Below are positions 38,324-49,384 of a DNA stretch of 64,000 nucleotides, in pieces. Source of the DNA: Apricaphanius iberus. Lineage: Eukaryota; Chordata; Actinopteri; Cyprinodontiformes; Aphaniidae. The notes beneath the pieces are model-generated. The model saw nothing but the letters and a program-made list of their open reading frames with translations, ran no database searches and had not been told where the DNA came from. Where the stretch lies: the NCBI GenBank assembly GCA_028564705.1, contig JAPXFQ010000256.1, positions 1,612,001 through 1,676,000 of the forward strand, given 5' to 3'. The translations under genes and the position numbers were made by a program. Every line of letters begins with the position of its first letter. Position 1 is the first letter of the stretch.

Positions 38324-39851
38324 CTGCAAGGAAAGGAGAGGCACAAGTGTGACTTGCAGTGGTGCGCTCTCAATATAAATTCTGCTCCATAATACATCTG
38401 TTTGTGAGTAACAAATAGGCACAGCTGCTTCAGCACAAGCAGCCTGAAAAACCAATTGGTCTCTTCTTCAGCTGAAGCCCTTATTGTGTTCTGTCAAAGC
38501 AAAAAGGGAGAGATGCTGTAAATAAAACCCACTCATGACGCACTTACTCCACGGTGTGTCACTGAAGCCAAAGAGAGCAGGGGAATGTTGGGCTGAGAGC
38601 CACATTCATTGAGGCACCACGGCTGTGAAAGAGACATCTGGTTTCTCCTTGCTCATTCTTTTTGCACTCACAGAATTTAACTTCACCTCATCTCGGTCTA
38701 GTCCATCATTTCGAATGGTTCCCTATTCACTATTCTGTCTTTTTGTTCTACTGTTTTTTGGGGTTTTTTTTCTAAAATTAAACTGCCTTTGCACATTGCA
38801 ACAGCTGTGTATGTTGCTGCTACCCTGGCTTCTGTTGACGTGGCTGAAGAACAAGTTGAGAAAAAAAAAAAATAAATAAAAGTGATAATGACATGGCGCC
38901 TCTTTGTGATTGCCCCCTAATTGGAACTGGCCTCGATCTTGAGTATTCACCACAAAAGCGAAGACTCTTGAGCAGTAAATGAATGAGATAATGTTCCCCG
39001 CAGATTTGAAATGAACACTAAAGAGATAAGATTTCATCCCAGCCTTTTGAGAACTGTCAGTCAACACAAGATGATAATAGCTAAAGCAAGATTATGTGCA
39101 GCAAAAGTAAATTATTTATCTGCAAGCACAACAGTGGATAGTTTGGTTAAAGTTAAAAACAAAAGCTTGTGAGAGACTGAAAATACAGTTATAATAGTAG
39201 CTCCAGATATACATTTAAAAAAATCTAAATATATATCTATTCTTATAAATGTTACTTGTCATATGGTTATTAAACAGGTTCATTCTTTAATTTGTTCTGG
39301 TTCTAGATAAACTGTATTTCTACCATCCCTAACACTGACTTCCACAAGCCCTCCCTACCTACTGTATGCTCCGTTTGAGGTGCAAGTAAACCTGTGGGTC
39401 TGAAATCACACTCATGACTCTTTCCCACAAAGAGTAAAAACATGAATTTTGTAATTTCATAATATATAGGTTTTAATAAATAAAACATATTTTTTTATTT
39501 TAATCCTAGAGTCAGGGATGGAAAATCCAGCTCAGGTTCCAGAAAAGGGAATCTGGCTTTCAGTATTTTTTGTTCCTTACTTTCCCAAATCAGTTACTAG
39601 AGCTTCCAATATTGAATTTACTTTTAAAGACACTTAACTCAGGAATTTTTGTTACATTTTCTTTAAAAAATATTGAGGAACATTTATTATTCTTACCCAA
39701 AGTAAAAAACGTTATTGGTGTCTTCATTCAGCATAAATACACCCAAACAGGAGGAAGCTAAACTGATTGAAAAATAAAGAAATTCAAATGGTGGACGTCT
39801 AATGTGAACAGGAGCTTTTTACAAAGCATCGTTACAATGTGCTGCAATGTA

Positions 39852-39905
<54 letters not shown>

Positions 39906-39909
39906 TATA

Positions 39910-39962
<53 letters not shown>

Positions 39963-41188
39963 CATAGTAAATTTGAAAAAATTCTTATAAATCTTTATTT
40001 ATTTTCAAAACTCTTTCCTGCAGCCCATCGAGGATTTTTTTGTTTTACAAAATGAAAAAAAATGAAAAACTAAAGCACTTTTCACAGTCCATAGGACATA
40101 GTTGTAGATACGGGCTGGTGTAAGATTTTTTTGCCAAAGCTAACTGTCTTTAAGTATCAATGTAAGAGTTTGCCATATTCCACAAGATTTTAAAGGAAAA
40201 ATCTACAACCAAAATCTGCCATTGGGTGTGACACCTGCTTTGAACTGTCTGAGCTCCTATGTTACTCTGATGTGTGTAATGAGAATATGTTAATATGTGT
40301 GTAATGAGCATCTCCACAGGCTGTACTTACTGCCCTGGTGACTGACAGGAAGCGGTCATAACTAATGAGGACAATGTTGAAGACAGAGGCGGAGCAGAGC
40401 AGGTAGTCCATCACCAGCCAGACTTTGCAGAGCCCCTTCCCCAGCATCCACCTGCCGGTCAGGTTGTAGGGGATGTACACTGGGATGCAGAAGGCACCTG
40501 GAATACACACACACGCATACACAGTGCATGATGATTCAACACCTCCAAATCATTAACATTCACACCTCTCCACAGTATGGATGCCAGTCATTCTATATGT
40601 GACAAATGCATGTTTAAAGTGATTATGGCTCGCTATAGAGAATAGATGTATTTAGGAGAGACAAGTAGTTTTATGTTAAATGTGTTTTAATAATCCTTAG
40701 CTGAAGTATGGAATGATAGAGGTGACCTGTGTACCCAGCTACTATAATACAAAATGTTATTATTGAGCTTTTTGGTGCGTAAGAATGTCTTTGAATCATA
40801 TTATTAAACCCATTTAAATGAAAACTCTCCAAAAACAGTAGCTTCTTTTTTGGAATATGTATTGGATTGCGCGTAATACGCACTCGGGAGGGGAAATTAA
40901 AGAAGTAACATACGAGAAATAAAGATAAGAATCTGAGAGCACCAACCTACCCACAAGAAAATCGGAAATGGCGAGGTTCAAAAAGAAGTAGTTGCTCTGG
41001 TTCCTCAGGGTTTTATCCACCATAAAAGCCATGATGACGAGCGCGTTCCCAGCCACCACCACAATCACCAGAGTCACCATGAGGACGGATAAGATAACCA
41101 CCAGGTATCCGGGGAGCGCGATCCCAGCCTCGGACACCGCGGGCGTCAGGTTGGCGCTGGAGTTGGAGTCCAGGATTTGCGCGCCCAT
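37463..41188 (-). CDS. hrh3: Histamine H3 receptor (class A GPCR), three coding exons
   Basis: CDS is join(37463..38323, 40331..40497, 40951..41188) on the complement, 1266 nt, 421 residues. Seen: two N-terminal sequons (N9, N13); TM1 about 28-55; Cys103 and Cys184 positioned for the TM3-ECL2 disulfide; Asp110 (3.32) in WLVMDYLLC; D127-R128-F129, the DRF variant of the DRY motif typical of H3; Glu202 (5.46) in STFEFFTPF; a long third intracellular loop about 221-332; CWAPY at 348-352; NPFLY at 386-390; Cys406 as a possible palmitoylation site. In the family, Asp3.32 and Glu5.46 bind the histamine amine and imidazole, and the receptor couples to Gi/o at the plasma membrane, mainly as a presynaptic auto- and heteroreceptor. 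Length is near mammalian H3 (about 445). The start is the first in-frame ATG, with A at -3 and G at +4. TM1-TM2 has some H4-like wording (VDKTLRNQSNYFF), so a teleost H3 paralogue is possible. TM2-TM7 reads as H3. Confidence 0.95.
38327..40330 (-). other. hrh3 intron 2, with CT/AT microsatellite
   Basis: About 2.0 kb between exon 2 (donor GTAAGT) and exon 3. Apart from the compound repeat at 39854-39960 I see no coding sequence or clear mobile element. A run of A near 38860-38880 and several T-rich stretches are low-complexity only. Confidence 0.8.
39854..39960. repeat. Compound (CT)n(AT)n microsatellite in hrh3 intron 2
   Basis: About 48 bp of CT followed by about 57 bp of mostly AT. Confidence 0.95.
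40331..40497 (-). CDS. hrh3: hrh3 coding exon 2
   Basis: Encodes the rest of Gly80 to Ala135: end of TM2, ECL1 with an N-L-T sequon, and TM3 with Asp110 and the DRF motif. Acceptor CAG lies at 40498-40500 and donor GTAAGT at 40325-40330. The length (2 + 55 codons) keeps the frame exactly between exons 1 and 3. Intron 1 is 453 nt. Confidence 0.93.
40951..41188 (-). CDS. hrh3: hrh3 coding exon 1
   Basis: Encodes residues 1-79 and the first base of Gly80: extracellular N-terminus, TM1, first intracellular loop and most of TM2 (ending NLAISDFLVG). The exon ends in phase 1 at a GTAGGT donor (40945-40950). The initiator context is AACTATGG. An upstream GTG in frame at 41239 is not a plausible eukaryotic start. 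Confidence 0.92.
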
Positions 41189-41207
41189 AGTTAACGCAAA
41201 GCCACAA

Positions 41208-41249
41208 TCATTGTAGGTTAAATGTTTCAAGCGGCACACAGAGGAGCAT
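41208..41249 (-). promoter_or_regulatory. Upstream ORF in the hrh3 5' leader
   Basis: An ATG at 41249-41247 opens a 13-codon reading frame (starting MLLCVPLE) ending in TGA at 41210-41208, 19 nt before the hrh3 ATG and in another frame. Its start context is weak (T at -3). If the leader includes it, it could lower or tune translation of the receptor. The transcription start is not known from the sequence. Confidence 0.4.
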
Positions 41250-42083
41250 GAAAGGTGCGGCAGCGCGTCTGAGAGTTATGCTCCACTTTAAGGTGGAGCT
41301 GACTGATAACCAGAGACTGGATGAAGACCCAAAATGTTCCATTTTCCCCACCTTAGTGGAATACAAAACTCCCCTTCGCTATAGGATTGTTTTTTTTCTT
41401 CGTTTTTTAACTATAGGCTACTATAATTAGATTCGGGCATTAGACCGTAGATCCACTTAGCGTTGTCTCCCTCCTTGACTCCCAGTTATCAATGTTATAT
41501 GCTGCTAGATGTGCGAGGACCACGGAGCGCACAACTGCTTTTGTCACCAGTGTCAAGTCACTCACCAAGTAAAACTAGCATCCGCTTAAAATATCTAAAT
41601 AAAGCTTCCGCTGCACTAATAGTGTTAAACAGACTGAAAAAAAGACCAAATGAAAGTAGAAAGTTAAAGCAAGTTTTTAAATTTATCTTACGCATTTTTC
41701 TAATACAGAATGAGACACATCCATGTTGATAAAAGTGGTGTGAGAAATGTTGCGCTTTTATTTTAAAGACGATGCAATTTCCGGTCTAGCTCACCTTATT
41801 TAATGAACTCCTCTGCAAGTCACGTAATTAAAGCAAACTTTTTGGAACGCCAAAATTGCTACAACTCACTGAATAAAAAGCACATAAAACAAACATTTAC
41901 ATGTAAACCATATAGCTTAAATACAATTGGCCATTCGTGGATAAATAAATAAAGTCTACTGGCACCCGACTAACATCCACCCCCTGCTACCCGACAAGAA
42001 CAAGCGGGTATAAGAGATGGTTGATTGGTGATTTTTTTTCTTTTTTTAAAATAGGCCTACAGCATATCGACTTTTTAATCTTG

Positions 42084-42320
42084 GTAAATGGTAAAAAGCC
42101 TTTACTTACAGCACGTTTTATTTAGTCCCAACGGACCCCAGAGCGTTTACACTACATTCAGTCATTCACCTGTTCACCACACATTCACACACTGCCGGAC
42201 CCCGGTGCCACTACACCACTAGTAAGAAACGAGTCAAGTGTCTTGCCCAAGGACTAAATGACCAAGACAGCCATAGCTAGGACTCGTACCAGCAATCCTC
42301 CGGTCACTCCTAACCCCGAG
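42084..42320 (-). mobile_element. tRNA-derived SINE upstream of hrh3
   Basis: Reverse complement contains a B-box-like GGTACGAGTCC, then CTTGGGCAAGACACTTGACT and a 3' end near AAAGGCTTTTTACCATTTACC. This resembles SINEs that share their tail with L2 LINEs. It lies about 0.9 kb upstream of the hrh3 ATG. Confidence 0.55.
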
Positions 42321-42540
42321 CCAGGTCAAATTATGACTACTTTAATGCCAACATAAAGCAGTGGTTTAAACATGTAAATGAATATGCTTTAATGGATCAA
42401 TGTATCTAACAACAAAATAAACTACTTACAGTCAGATGCTGATTAAAGTCACATCAGATCACAGATCCAGGAAATACACCTCACATTCACTTAAACCAGA
42501 AAATATACAAGAGAGGGCTACATTTCAATACAATTAATAT

Positions 42541-43147
42541 TAGAGGTGGGTATAGTACCCAGAAATTCTAATCAAGTAAGAGCTCTACTTCTTTTTATTT
42601 TATTCAGTAAACGTAAAAAGTACTCATCCGAGAAATGATTCAAAAGAGAGTAATAAGTGTTTTTTTTTTTTAATCTGCTACATAATTACTGAGTGACAAA
42701 TAATGTCTTTAGATGGGGGAAACATAATTTTATGTGCAAAGTTGGGGTTTTTAAAAATAAGAAACATAACAATTGTGCAAAAAAAAGTAACAAATTCATG
42801 TAAAATAAAATATTTTTCAAAAAAAAAATTTTTCTATATAAATCTGAAGAAATTAATACAGTAGTTAATGTGTATATACATGTTAGAAAAGGGTAAAGTA
42901 CTTCCAGTGACAAAATCAATTTCCAAATGGCTCATTAGAGTGTTTGAACCTGGTGCCTTTTTTGTTAAAACATCTTTGTTCTTTATTCAGTGAATTTACT
43001 CACAGGGGACAGATGATCCAGACATTTTATTGAAGTAAGAGTAGTGAAGACTCAAGAAAAAGTACAGAGTAAAACTTCTCCTAAAATTATTATTTTTTTC
43101 CCAAAAAAGTTTCTGAAGTAAATGTAACTAGCATCCCCTTACCTCTA
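42541..43147. mobile_element. hAT-like MITE upstream of hrh3
   Basis: 607 bp bounded by TAGAGGTGGG and (reverse complement) TAGAGGTAAG, flanked by similar 8-mers ATTAATAT (42533-42540) and ATTAATTA (43148-43155). An 8-bp duplication and TAGAGGT ends fit non-autonomous hAT elements common in teleosts. No transposase is encoded. Confidence 0.65.
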
Positions 43148-43373
43148 ATTAATTATAAAAGCATCTTATTCTGGCTGATCCTGGCTCACACCTCTTGTTT
43201 TTCCTGCTCTGTTGTTCCTAACCCTGGATTCTTCTTGGGTCTCTTTGCTTTCTGCTGAAGTCTAATGCCTACTTTCCAATTCCCTCATCCATTGGTTTGA
43301 TTAATTAAATAAATGCAGAAAAGGATAGTTACTTTTTTTTAAAATAAACAACTGTCAATAAACAACTAACACT

Positions 43374-43743
43374 GAGGGATGCACCGATACCGATACTGGT
43401 ATTGGGGCCGATACTACTCTTACGTACTGTATCGGCATCAGCTAAAGTTAACCGTTACCATGAACCAATACTTAAAATGTGGAAACTCAGCAACAATTTC
43501 GAAGGAAAATGTTTATTATCTCACTTTAAAGTTTAGGTTTTTGTTAACTTTTATTCATATTTTTTTTATCTAATTCAGCATAATTTGTTGGAACAAGAAG
43601 AGAAGAAATAAAACCTGTGTTCCAGTTCATAGCATTTTTTTTGTGGTAGAAGTATCTGTATTGGTACTCGGTATCGGCAAGTACACAAATCCTAGTAGCA
43701 GTATGGTATCGGTTTGAAAATAAGTGGAATCATTGCATCCCTA
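43374..43743. mobile_element. hAT-like MITE with AGGGATGCA ends
   Basis: 370 bp. Left end GAGGGATGCACCGATACCGA, right end (reverse complement) TAGGGATGCAATGATTCC, with further inner repeats of CGATAC and GGTATCGG. It is flanked by CTAACACT (43366-43373) and CTAACATT (43744-43751), an 8-bp duplication with one mismatch. A fragment with similar words (GGAATGCAACAATACC) lies at 15917-15960. Confidence 0.7.
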
Positions 43744-44519
43744 CTAACATTTCAAATCATGCCTACATAAGATGTCCGGCAGATAGATTAACAAACTTGC
43801 ATCATCATAAACACAGCAGGTGCTGTTGTCATTTTGACCCCGAGTCCTCGTACTTTTTGTCTAAAAAAACATCCTAATATTCATGTTTACATCAGTCTAC
43901 TTGTGTGTGAGTCTCAGGCGCAGTAGAAGGCATTAAATATCCTCACCTTGCAGTCAGCCCTGACCAAGAAAAAATGAATGATAGTCAATGGATCAATAAA
44001 AACTATTCTCTGATCCACTCTGCCTTACTCCCTGAATCAAACATATGCTGTACCTCAAATTAAATGATAACCAATGATGTGTGTTTTGAATGTGTTTGTA
44101 TTGTGAATTTGACAAAGCTCACTCAACTCACAGGCATTTTTATTCTTCTTCAGTTGTAGTCCACTACATGTTTCCATACAAAACCTAAAATAACTTTTCT
44201 GCCTGTCGAAAATTTGCGCTTTCTCTGCATCAAAATGTGTCTTTAAAATGAACGGAAATCTTATGTTACATCCATTGCTCATTTCAAACAGGATTAGAAA
44301 ATAAATTTTATCTCTTAACTAACTCTCATTTATTTATGTTTTGCAGCAGTGGACCAATTGAGGCTCCCCATTCAGACTGATGAAGCACTTCTCCTTTATG
44401 GGAGGCTCAGGGAAGGTTGTTTGCCGACTATTTTTTGCCACTGCTGCCTCTGTTGGATTCCAGTACTGCAAATTACTTCAGAGAGGGCTTTTTTTTGACC
44501 TTTTAAAAGTAAAGTTAAG

Positions 44520-44890
44520 ATTCAAGGATTTTCAGAAAAAATATGGGGCTGGAGTCCAAGTAGCCACCCCAAAACTCCACCACTGGGTTCAACAAAGTGA
44601 GCACAAATGCACGCCACGTTTTTCAGATTTATAAAGCAGGTTTAAAGTTATGTGTCTTCACCTTTATGTGCTGTTTACGTTTTGGTTGCAGCATGAAAAA
44701 ATAATTATGATTACTTTGACAAAACGTGAAGTGTCTCTGTAGGAAAAATGAATAGTAGATTACAAAAGACAAAACCCAGATTTGTAATCTATTTGATAAA
44801 GTAAAACACCCACATGATGTTCATTAAATTTATGAAGGCAATCATGCTGATGTAAAATTTGACATTGGATTGGATTCTGTCTCTAAGAGG
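44520..44890 (+). repeat. Copy A, part 1, of an inverted repeat pair flanking hrh3
   Basis: Closely similar to the reverse complement of 33841-34170. Shared words include TGTCTTCACCTTTATGT, GATTACAAAAGACAAAACCC, TTTGTAATCTA and CACCCACATGATGTTCA. The left edge has Tc1-like 3' text (GCACAAATGCACGCCACG). In one frame both copies encode ITKDKT(Q/R)ICNL.DKV(K/R).PHDV, with stops here. Confidence 0.65.
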
Positions 44891-44994
44891 GTTTGAAAAA
44901 TGTATTTAGTTAGAGCCAAACAAACAAACAAAAAGATTAAAAAGGATCTCCACATAGAACCAGAGGAATGTTACATGATCTGTTCTTTTCTCAG

Positions 44995-45175
44995 ACCCAG
45001 AATGGGAATCCTTCCAACAAGCAGTCTTATACATTACAGTGCACTCTTTGTCAGCTTAACACAATCATCCATCCCATGTTTTCTGAAGTTTGTGTTCTGT
45101 AGTCTGTGAATCTCTCCTAAAAAGCAATCTGTGAATGAAGAAAATCACAAATTCATCAAATAATCATAGGGAGAT
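44995..45175 (+). repeat. Copy A, part 2, of the inverted repeat pair
   Basis: Similar to the reverse complement of 31278-31445: CCAACAAGCAGTCTT, CCATCCCATGTT.TCTGAA, AAAGCAATCT.TG.ATGAAG and AAAATCACAAATTCA. The shared frame includes CTLCQ.N.I.HPM.SE.CV. Parts 1 and 2 are adjacent in this copy. Confidence 0.65.
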
Positions 45176-45179
45176 GAAA

Positions 45180-47780
45180 AAAAAAAATACCTTCATCAGA
45201 ATGTCAGACAGCAGAAGCATTGTGGTGTGGCTCAGTGATGACAAAGTGGCTGTGTCTGACGCAAAGTGCTCGACAGGCAGGTGGCAACTGTCACAGTACA
45301 TCACACAGTGAAATGAAAAGACCAAAAAAGATACACAGGGGAGAATACTTAAAGTGGTCAAATGATGACAGAAATTTAATTTCTCACAAACTTCTTTGGT
45401 GCATTTTTTCTCAAATGTGTCCTTGGAGTACTGGAACTCAGTCAGCAATAGCATCAGTGAAGAGATGCAGTGATAAAGTGATCAGAAAAGCTGCCATCCA
45501 GAGTCTTGCTTAATTCTGATCACTTCCAGATCACTTTGTTGTGGAAGAATTCTGTATGGTTCTAATGTCAAGGATTTTATAGTGGAATAATAACTTGGTT
45601 ATGATTTATGTTATCTGTGTATTCCCTCATGCTGGAGTCAGAGTGGTACGAGTGTCAAAGATGATGTCTGCCGCTGAGAACTCTGCCCCACCAAGACTGG
45701 TTCATGTGCCTATATCGATGACCCAAACTAAGTGGAAGGATGCAAATATGTCAAAGGAGGAACTTCAACAGACATCTTTGGTTTTGTTTATTCATCCTTA
45801 TAAAAATCGGTTTTGGTGTGCAGGTCGGTTAATACAGCGTGTGGTGTGTGCTGATGCTCCTTCTTAATTAACAAGTCAACTGAAACACTCTCGGACCACC
45901 AAAGGAATCTTCCCTTTATTTAACAAAAATCATTGTTAATCAAGTATTATAAGTCAGATTCCCAAATAAACTTCAATTAGAGTTCCCTAATTTCAGAGCA
46001 TTTGGTGAAGTGGTGCTCATAATTTCAGTCTCTAGAGTGGTAGCTGAGCACAGATTCAGTCTTTATAAGAAAAAAAAATGTAGCATGACCTCTGGCCAAA
46101 GATATTCTGATATGAAGCGATCACTACAGATTGTAGCATTTTTAATTGTCACTCCAATCGTTTCTTCTGTATTTTTGTTTGCCTTAAAAGGGATGTGTGT
46201 CAATGGAGAAGGACATGCACCTTTAGTTTTTTTTATTCAAAGCAATCTGAGCAACCAACAGCACAAGACATGATCACGTCTCTTTCTGCAGACAACATGC
46301 ACAGAATGGCAAGAGTGACGCAAAACAAAGGATCCCTCTATACTTAGCATTTTTGTGTTGAAAAGCTCAACAGTGAAGCAGATTTCCATCTGTCTCAATT
46401 TTCCCTGATTCCGTTTCCATTAAACTTCAAAAGTAGGCTGAACAGTTGGGAGGAAAGGGTTAGCAGTGTCAGAAACAAAACACCAGGTGAAACTTATTTT
46501 GCGAGAACCTTCAGCCAAGCACTGCTTTAGCCAAGCTTGGGAAGTTGGCTCCTGTTGGCATCAGTTAGGCGAAGAAGTGTAGACATTTTATAATTTGAAT
46601 CATTATGACTGGAATTACAAAGACCACATAGACCATATTTTTCAGGGAAATGATTAGACCCTTATTAAACAGAATCACATCTGTTCAGACAAACATCATT
46701 CATTAAGATATAAGCTATAGGCCTACTATATAAGTTTAGGTTAAATACGTTGTTTCTTGCTAGGTGGCAGAAAGATTATCTCCCATGTATTAACTATCCA
46801 ACTGGACGTTTATTTGCTTAGTTAAATTCAGGTGCTTACTTTTTATTCCTGGGCAGCGTATTTTTTAGTTTTTTAATACTGTTGTTAACAGTATTAAAGC
46901 CTGAACCATAAATGTTTTGTATTGTACACATCTAAAGTACTTACACATTATTGCACAAGAAAACCCCAATCTGTCTTCCCGGATGTCACAGTTCTTCCAA
47001 TAAGTGTCACCCCAATCAGCAGCAGGAAGTGTACGGGCAAAATGTGTAATCCTAAGACAGCTAATTATTCTCCTCTTCGATATGAACATGAGATCACAAC
47101 AAGTCCAAAAAAATGATAATGGATTGAGATGATTGGGTTCAGTGTGATGACAGCTTGTCAGAGATATAGAAATCTCTGCTAAGTGAATTAGCTGTTATTA
47201 CTGCTAATCGCTGAAATGTGCAGAAATCCAGCGTGTTTTTTGTGTGTTATCTTTTAAATGGAAATGTCAGTCTATATCATGTGCCTGTTTTATCTCCCCA
47301 CATTACAGAACACATATATTAAGCGAATGTTACCGTGACGAAAGCTGTAGTATTATTTTAATGTAAACCTATCTGCCAAACTCAAAGGTACGTTTGAGAA
47401 AACTGCTCTGTGGAGCCTTGATATGCAGGCAGTGTCAAGGATAGCATGGAGTGTCACCAGCATGGAGAGCAGGAGATGAGGAGAAAACCCCAGAGGAGTC
47501 AAAGTTAAGGAAATGCTTCAAGAGGATGGTGAACTGTGGAAAGTTGAATATTGAACAGGCTGATGCGGATGTCAGATGTAGATGGGGAAATTGGGATGGT
47601 AAATATAGCTCAGATTCAGCTTTGGATAAAAGAAGCTGAACTAAGAAGCTGAACTTTTGGGGATACTTTTTTTTTTTAGTGATCTGATAAAGAAAACAAC
47701 CCACAATCTGTTAATGTCATTGTTTCCTTTAATTTAACAAATTCACCTGTAAACATTTTATTTAAAACTTCTCAGATAAA
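45180..47780. other. No gene recognised
   Basis: Open frames at 45220-45513, 45595-45867 and 47435-47704 were checked. None shows a known domain or convincing splice sites. Confidence 0.55.
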
Positions 47781-47782
47781 CA

Positions 47783-47808
47783 GTATATATATATATATAT
47801 ATATATAT
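47783..47808. repeat. (AT)n microsatellite
   Basis: 26 bp of alternating AT. Confidence 0.85.
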
Positions 47809-48061
47809 TATATTACAGCATTATAAAAAAGTAGGATCATTTTCAATATTTCATGTTACAAACCAGGTGTCCAAATAAATAGCTTACGGTATGAATGCAA
47901 TATTACAGCTTTTTCTGGACATATCAACTGAACACAATTTTTTTTAATCTTGTGTGGATTTCAATACATTTGGTACATTATGAAAGACCTATAATACCTC
48001 TTAAAGGACAGGTTTTAGGTTAGAGCCCCACCCAAACACTGCTTAGGGAAATATATTTTGA

Positions 48062-48185
48062 ACCATCCATCCATCCATCCATTTTCTGAACCGCTTAGTC
48101 CTCCAGGGGTCGCGGGGGCTGGTGCCTATCTCCAGCTGTCAATGGGCAAGAGGCGGGGTACACCCTGGACAGGTCGCCAACCACC
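48062..48185 (-). repeat. SINE tail fragment with CCAT repeats
   Basis: ACCATCCATCCATCCATCC, then GAACCGCTTAGTCCTCCAGG and GGCGGGGTACACCCTGGACA: tail half of the same SINE, 5'-truncated. The adjacent open frame has no other support. Confidence 0.65.
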
Positions 48186-48774
48186 CATATCATGGACCAC
48201 AACCATACAGCTAGGAGCCCGCTGTGCGCCCCAGACTGGAGGGAAAAACGACGGGGTGACTAGAGGGAGAATTAATGACCAAAACAAAATATTGCTAAGG
48301 GAGGCTAATGTTGTTAACCTGGGTGCAGCAAGCTACTTTTTTCTTTTACAACCCACATATCAGTTATTGTTATAATTTTTTTCAACAAAAATATAGCTAG
48401 TAATGGAAGTAATGCACAGATCCTGTATGCATAGAGCTTAGCCTCTGATCGATCCGTGACTGTGCCTCCCGGCTGTTGTAGTTTCAGAAGCAGCAGCTCA
48501 TAGCGGTCCCGATGAAGCTGAAAGTAACAAAGCAGTCTGGCTGGTGTGAATTGCACCTGATCTTTGATTCAGTATCCCGTGCTGTGCATTATGAAATTTA
48601 AAAGAACCTTAATAAACTTTTCAAATAGTAATACTTTAGCATTTTATATGCATTTTAGAAAATATTATCCTGCAATATGCTCTTTAAGAGTTCTCCAATG
48701 GAGAAGGTATACAATTATCATTCCAGATTTAACTTTTTTTTTACTGTACTTGCCATTATTTTATTCAGTTCTTG

Positions 48775-49185
48775 CCCAGAAGGAAATGGCCTAAATCGTT
48801 ACAGGGCAACTCTCAAAAGTCTTCTGCAATTTGCCACAAGCCATATACAAGACTATGCAAAACGTGTGTAGGAAGGTGCCCTGGTCAGAACAAAACTAAA
48901 ACTGAACATATCGGCCTGGGGGCTAAAAATACATTACATTCCCCTGAAAGCCGAACCTCACCATACCCACAATGAAACACGGTTGTAGTAGTGACATGCT
49001 GTTGAGATGCTTTTTCTGTAGCAGTTACAGAGAAGCAGGTGAAAGTAGATGGGGAAAAATCAACTATTTTGTGCTGGTCTAACATAAATGTCCAATCAAC
49101 GTCATTATAGTTTGTTTTTTCAATGTGACAAAAATGTAAAAGATGATTAGGGATATTTAAATAGCTTTACAAGGCACTTTGAAAT
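48775..49185 (+). repeat. Degenerate Tc1-like remnant
   Basis: In order: TTTGCCACAAGCCATATACA, GGAAGGTGCCCTGGTCAGAA, ACTGAACATATCGGCCTGGG, CACCATACCCACAATGAAAC, then a terminal-like CTTTACAAGGCACTTTGAAA. Large deletions lie between pieces. The probable terminal exon at 49262-49384 lies just to the right in the opposite orientation. Confidence 0.6.
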
Positions 49186-49261
49186 GAATATTCAGAAAAA
49201 GAACTAAGATTTCATCATGACAATAAGCTAAGCAACTGAATATCAATTTTGACAACACAAA

Positions 49262-49384
49262 GTCATTTAAAAATAAGACTTTATTTATTTAAAAAGAAGA
49301 AAACATCCTGTTTCCTTCTTAACTTCACTTTGTCTTCTTGCTTTTTGGTCTTTTTGTCTTTGCTCCTGACTTGGGGGCCTCATC
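49262..49384 (-). CDS. Probable terminal exon of an unidentified gene (coding 49325-49384, then 3' UTR)
   Basis: Reading the minus strand, a pyrimidine-rich tract ends in TTTCACAG at 49392-49385. It is followed by 19 codons giving DEAPKSGAKTKRPKSKKTK and a TGA at 49327-49325, then overlapping AATAAATAAA signals at 49289-49280 about 36-45 nt after the stop. Acceptor, basic tail, stop and tandem poly(A) signal together are much better than chance and look like the last exon of a gene whose other exons lie at higher coordinates, possibly outside the window. The lysine-rich end suits a nuclear, nucleolar or chromatin protein, but that is only inference. I do not recognise the gene. A processed relic is possible. 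The L2 element and nested Tc1 elements further right would then be intronic. Confidence 0.45.

Noticed and set aside
39804..40055. Open frame with Leu-Ser and Ile-Tyr runs
   Set aside because: Translation of the CT/AT microsatellite in hrh3 intron 2.
41189..41239. N-terminal extension of hrh3 to 41239
   Set aside because: The first codon there is GTG, not ATG. The first in-frame ATG is at 41188.
45595..45867. 90-codon open frame, plus strand
   Set aside because: No family recognised; the ends do not look like splice sites or a full gene.
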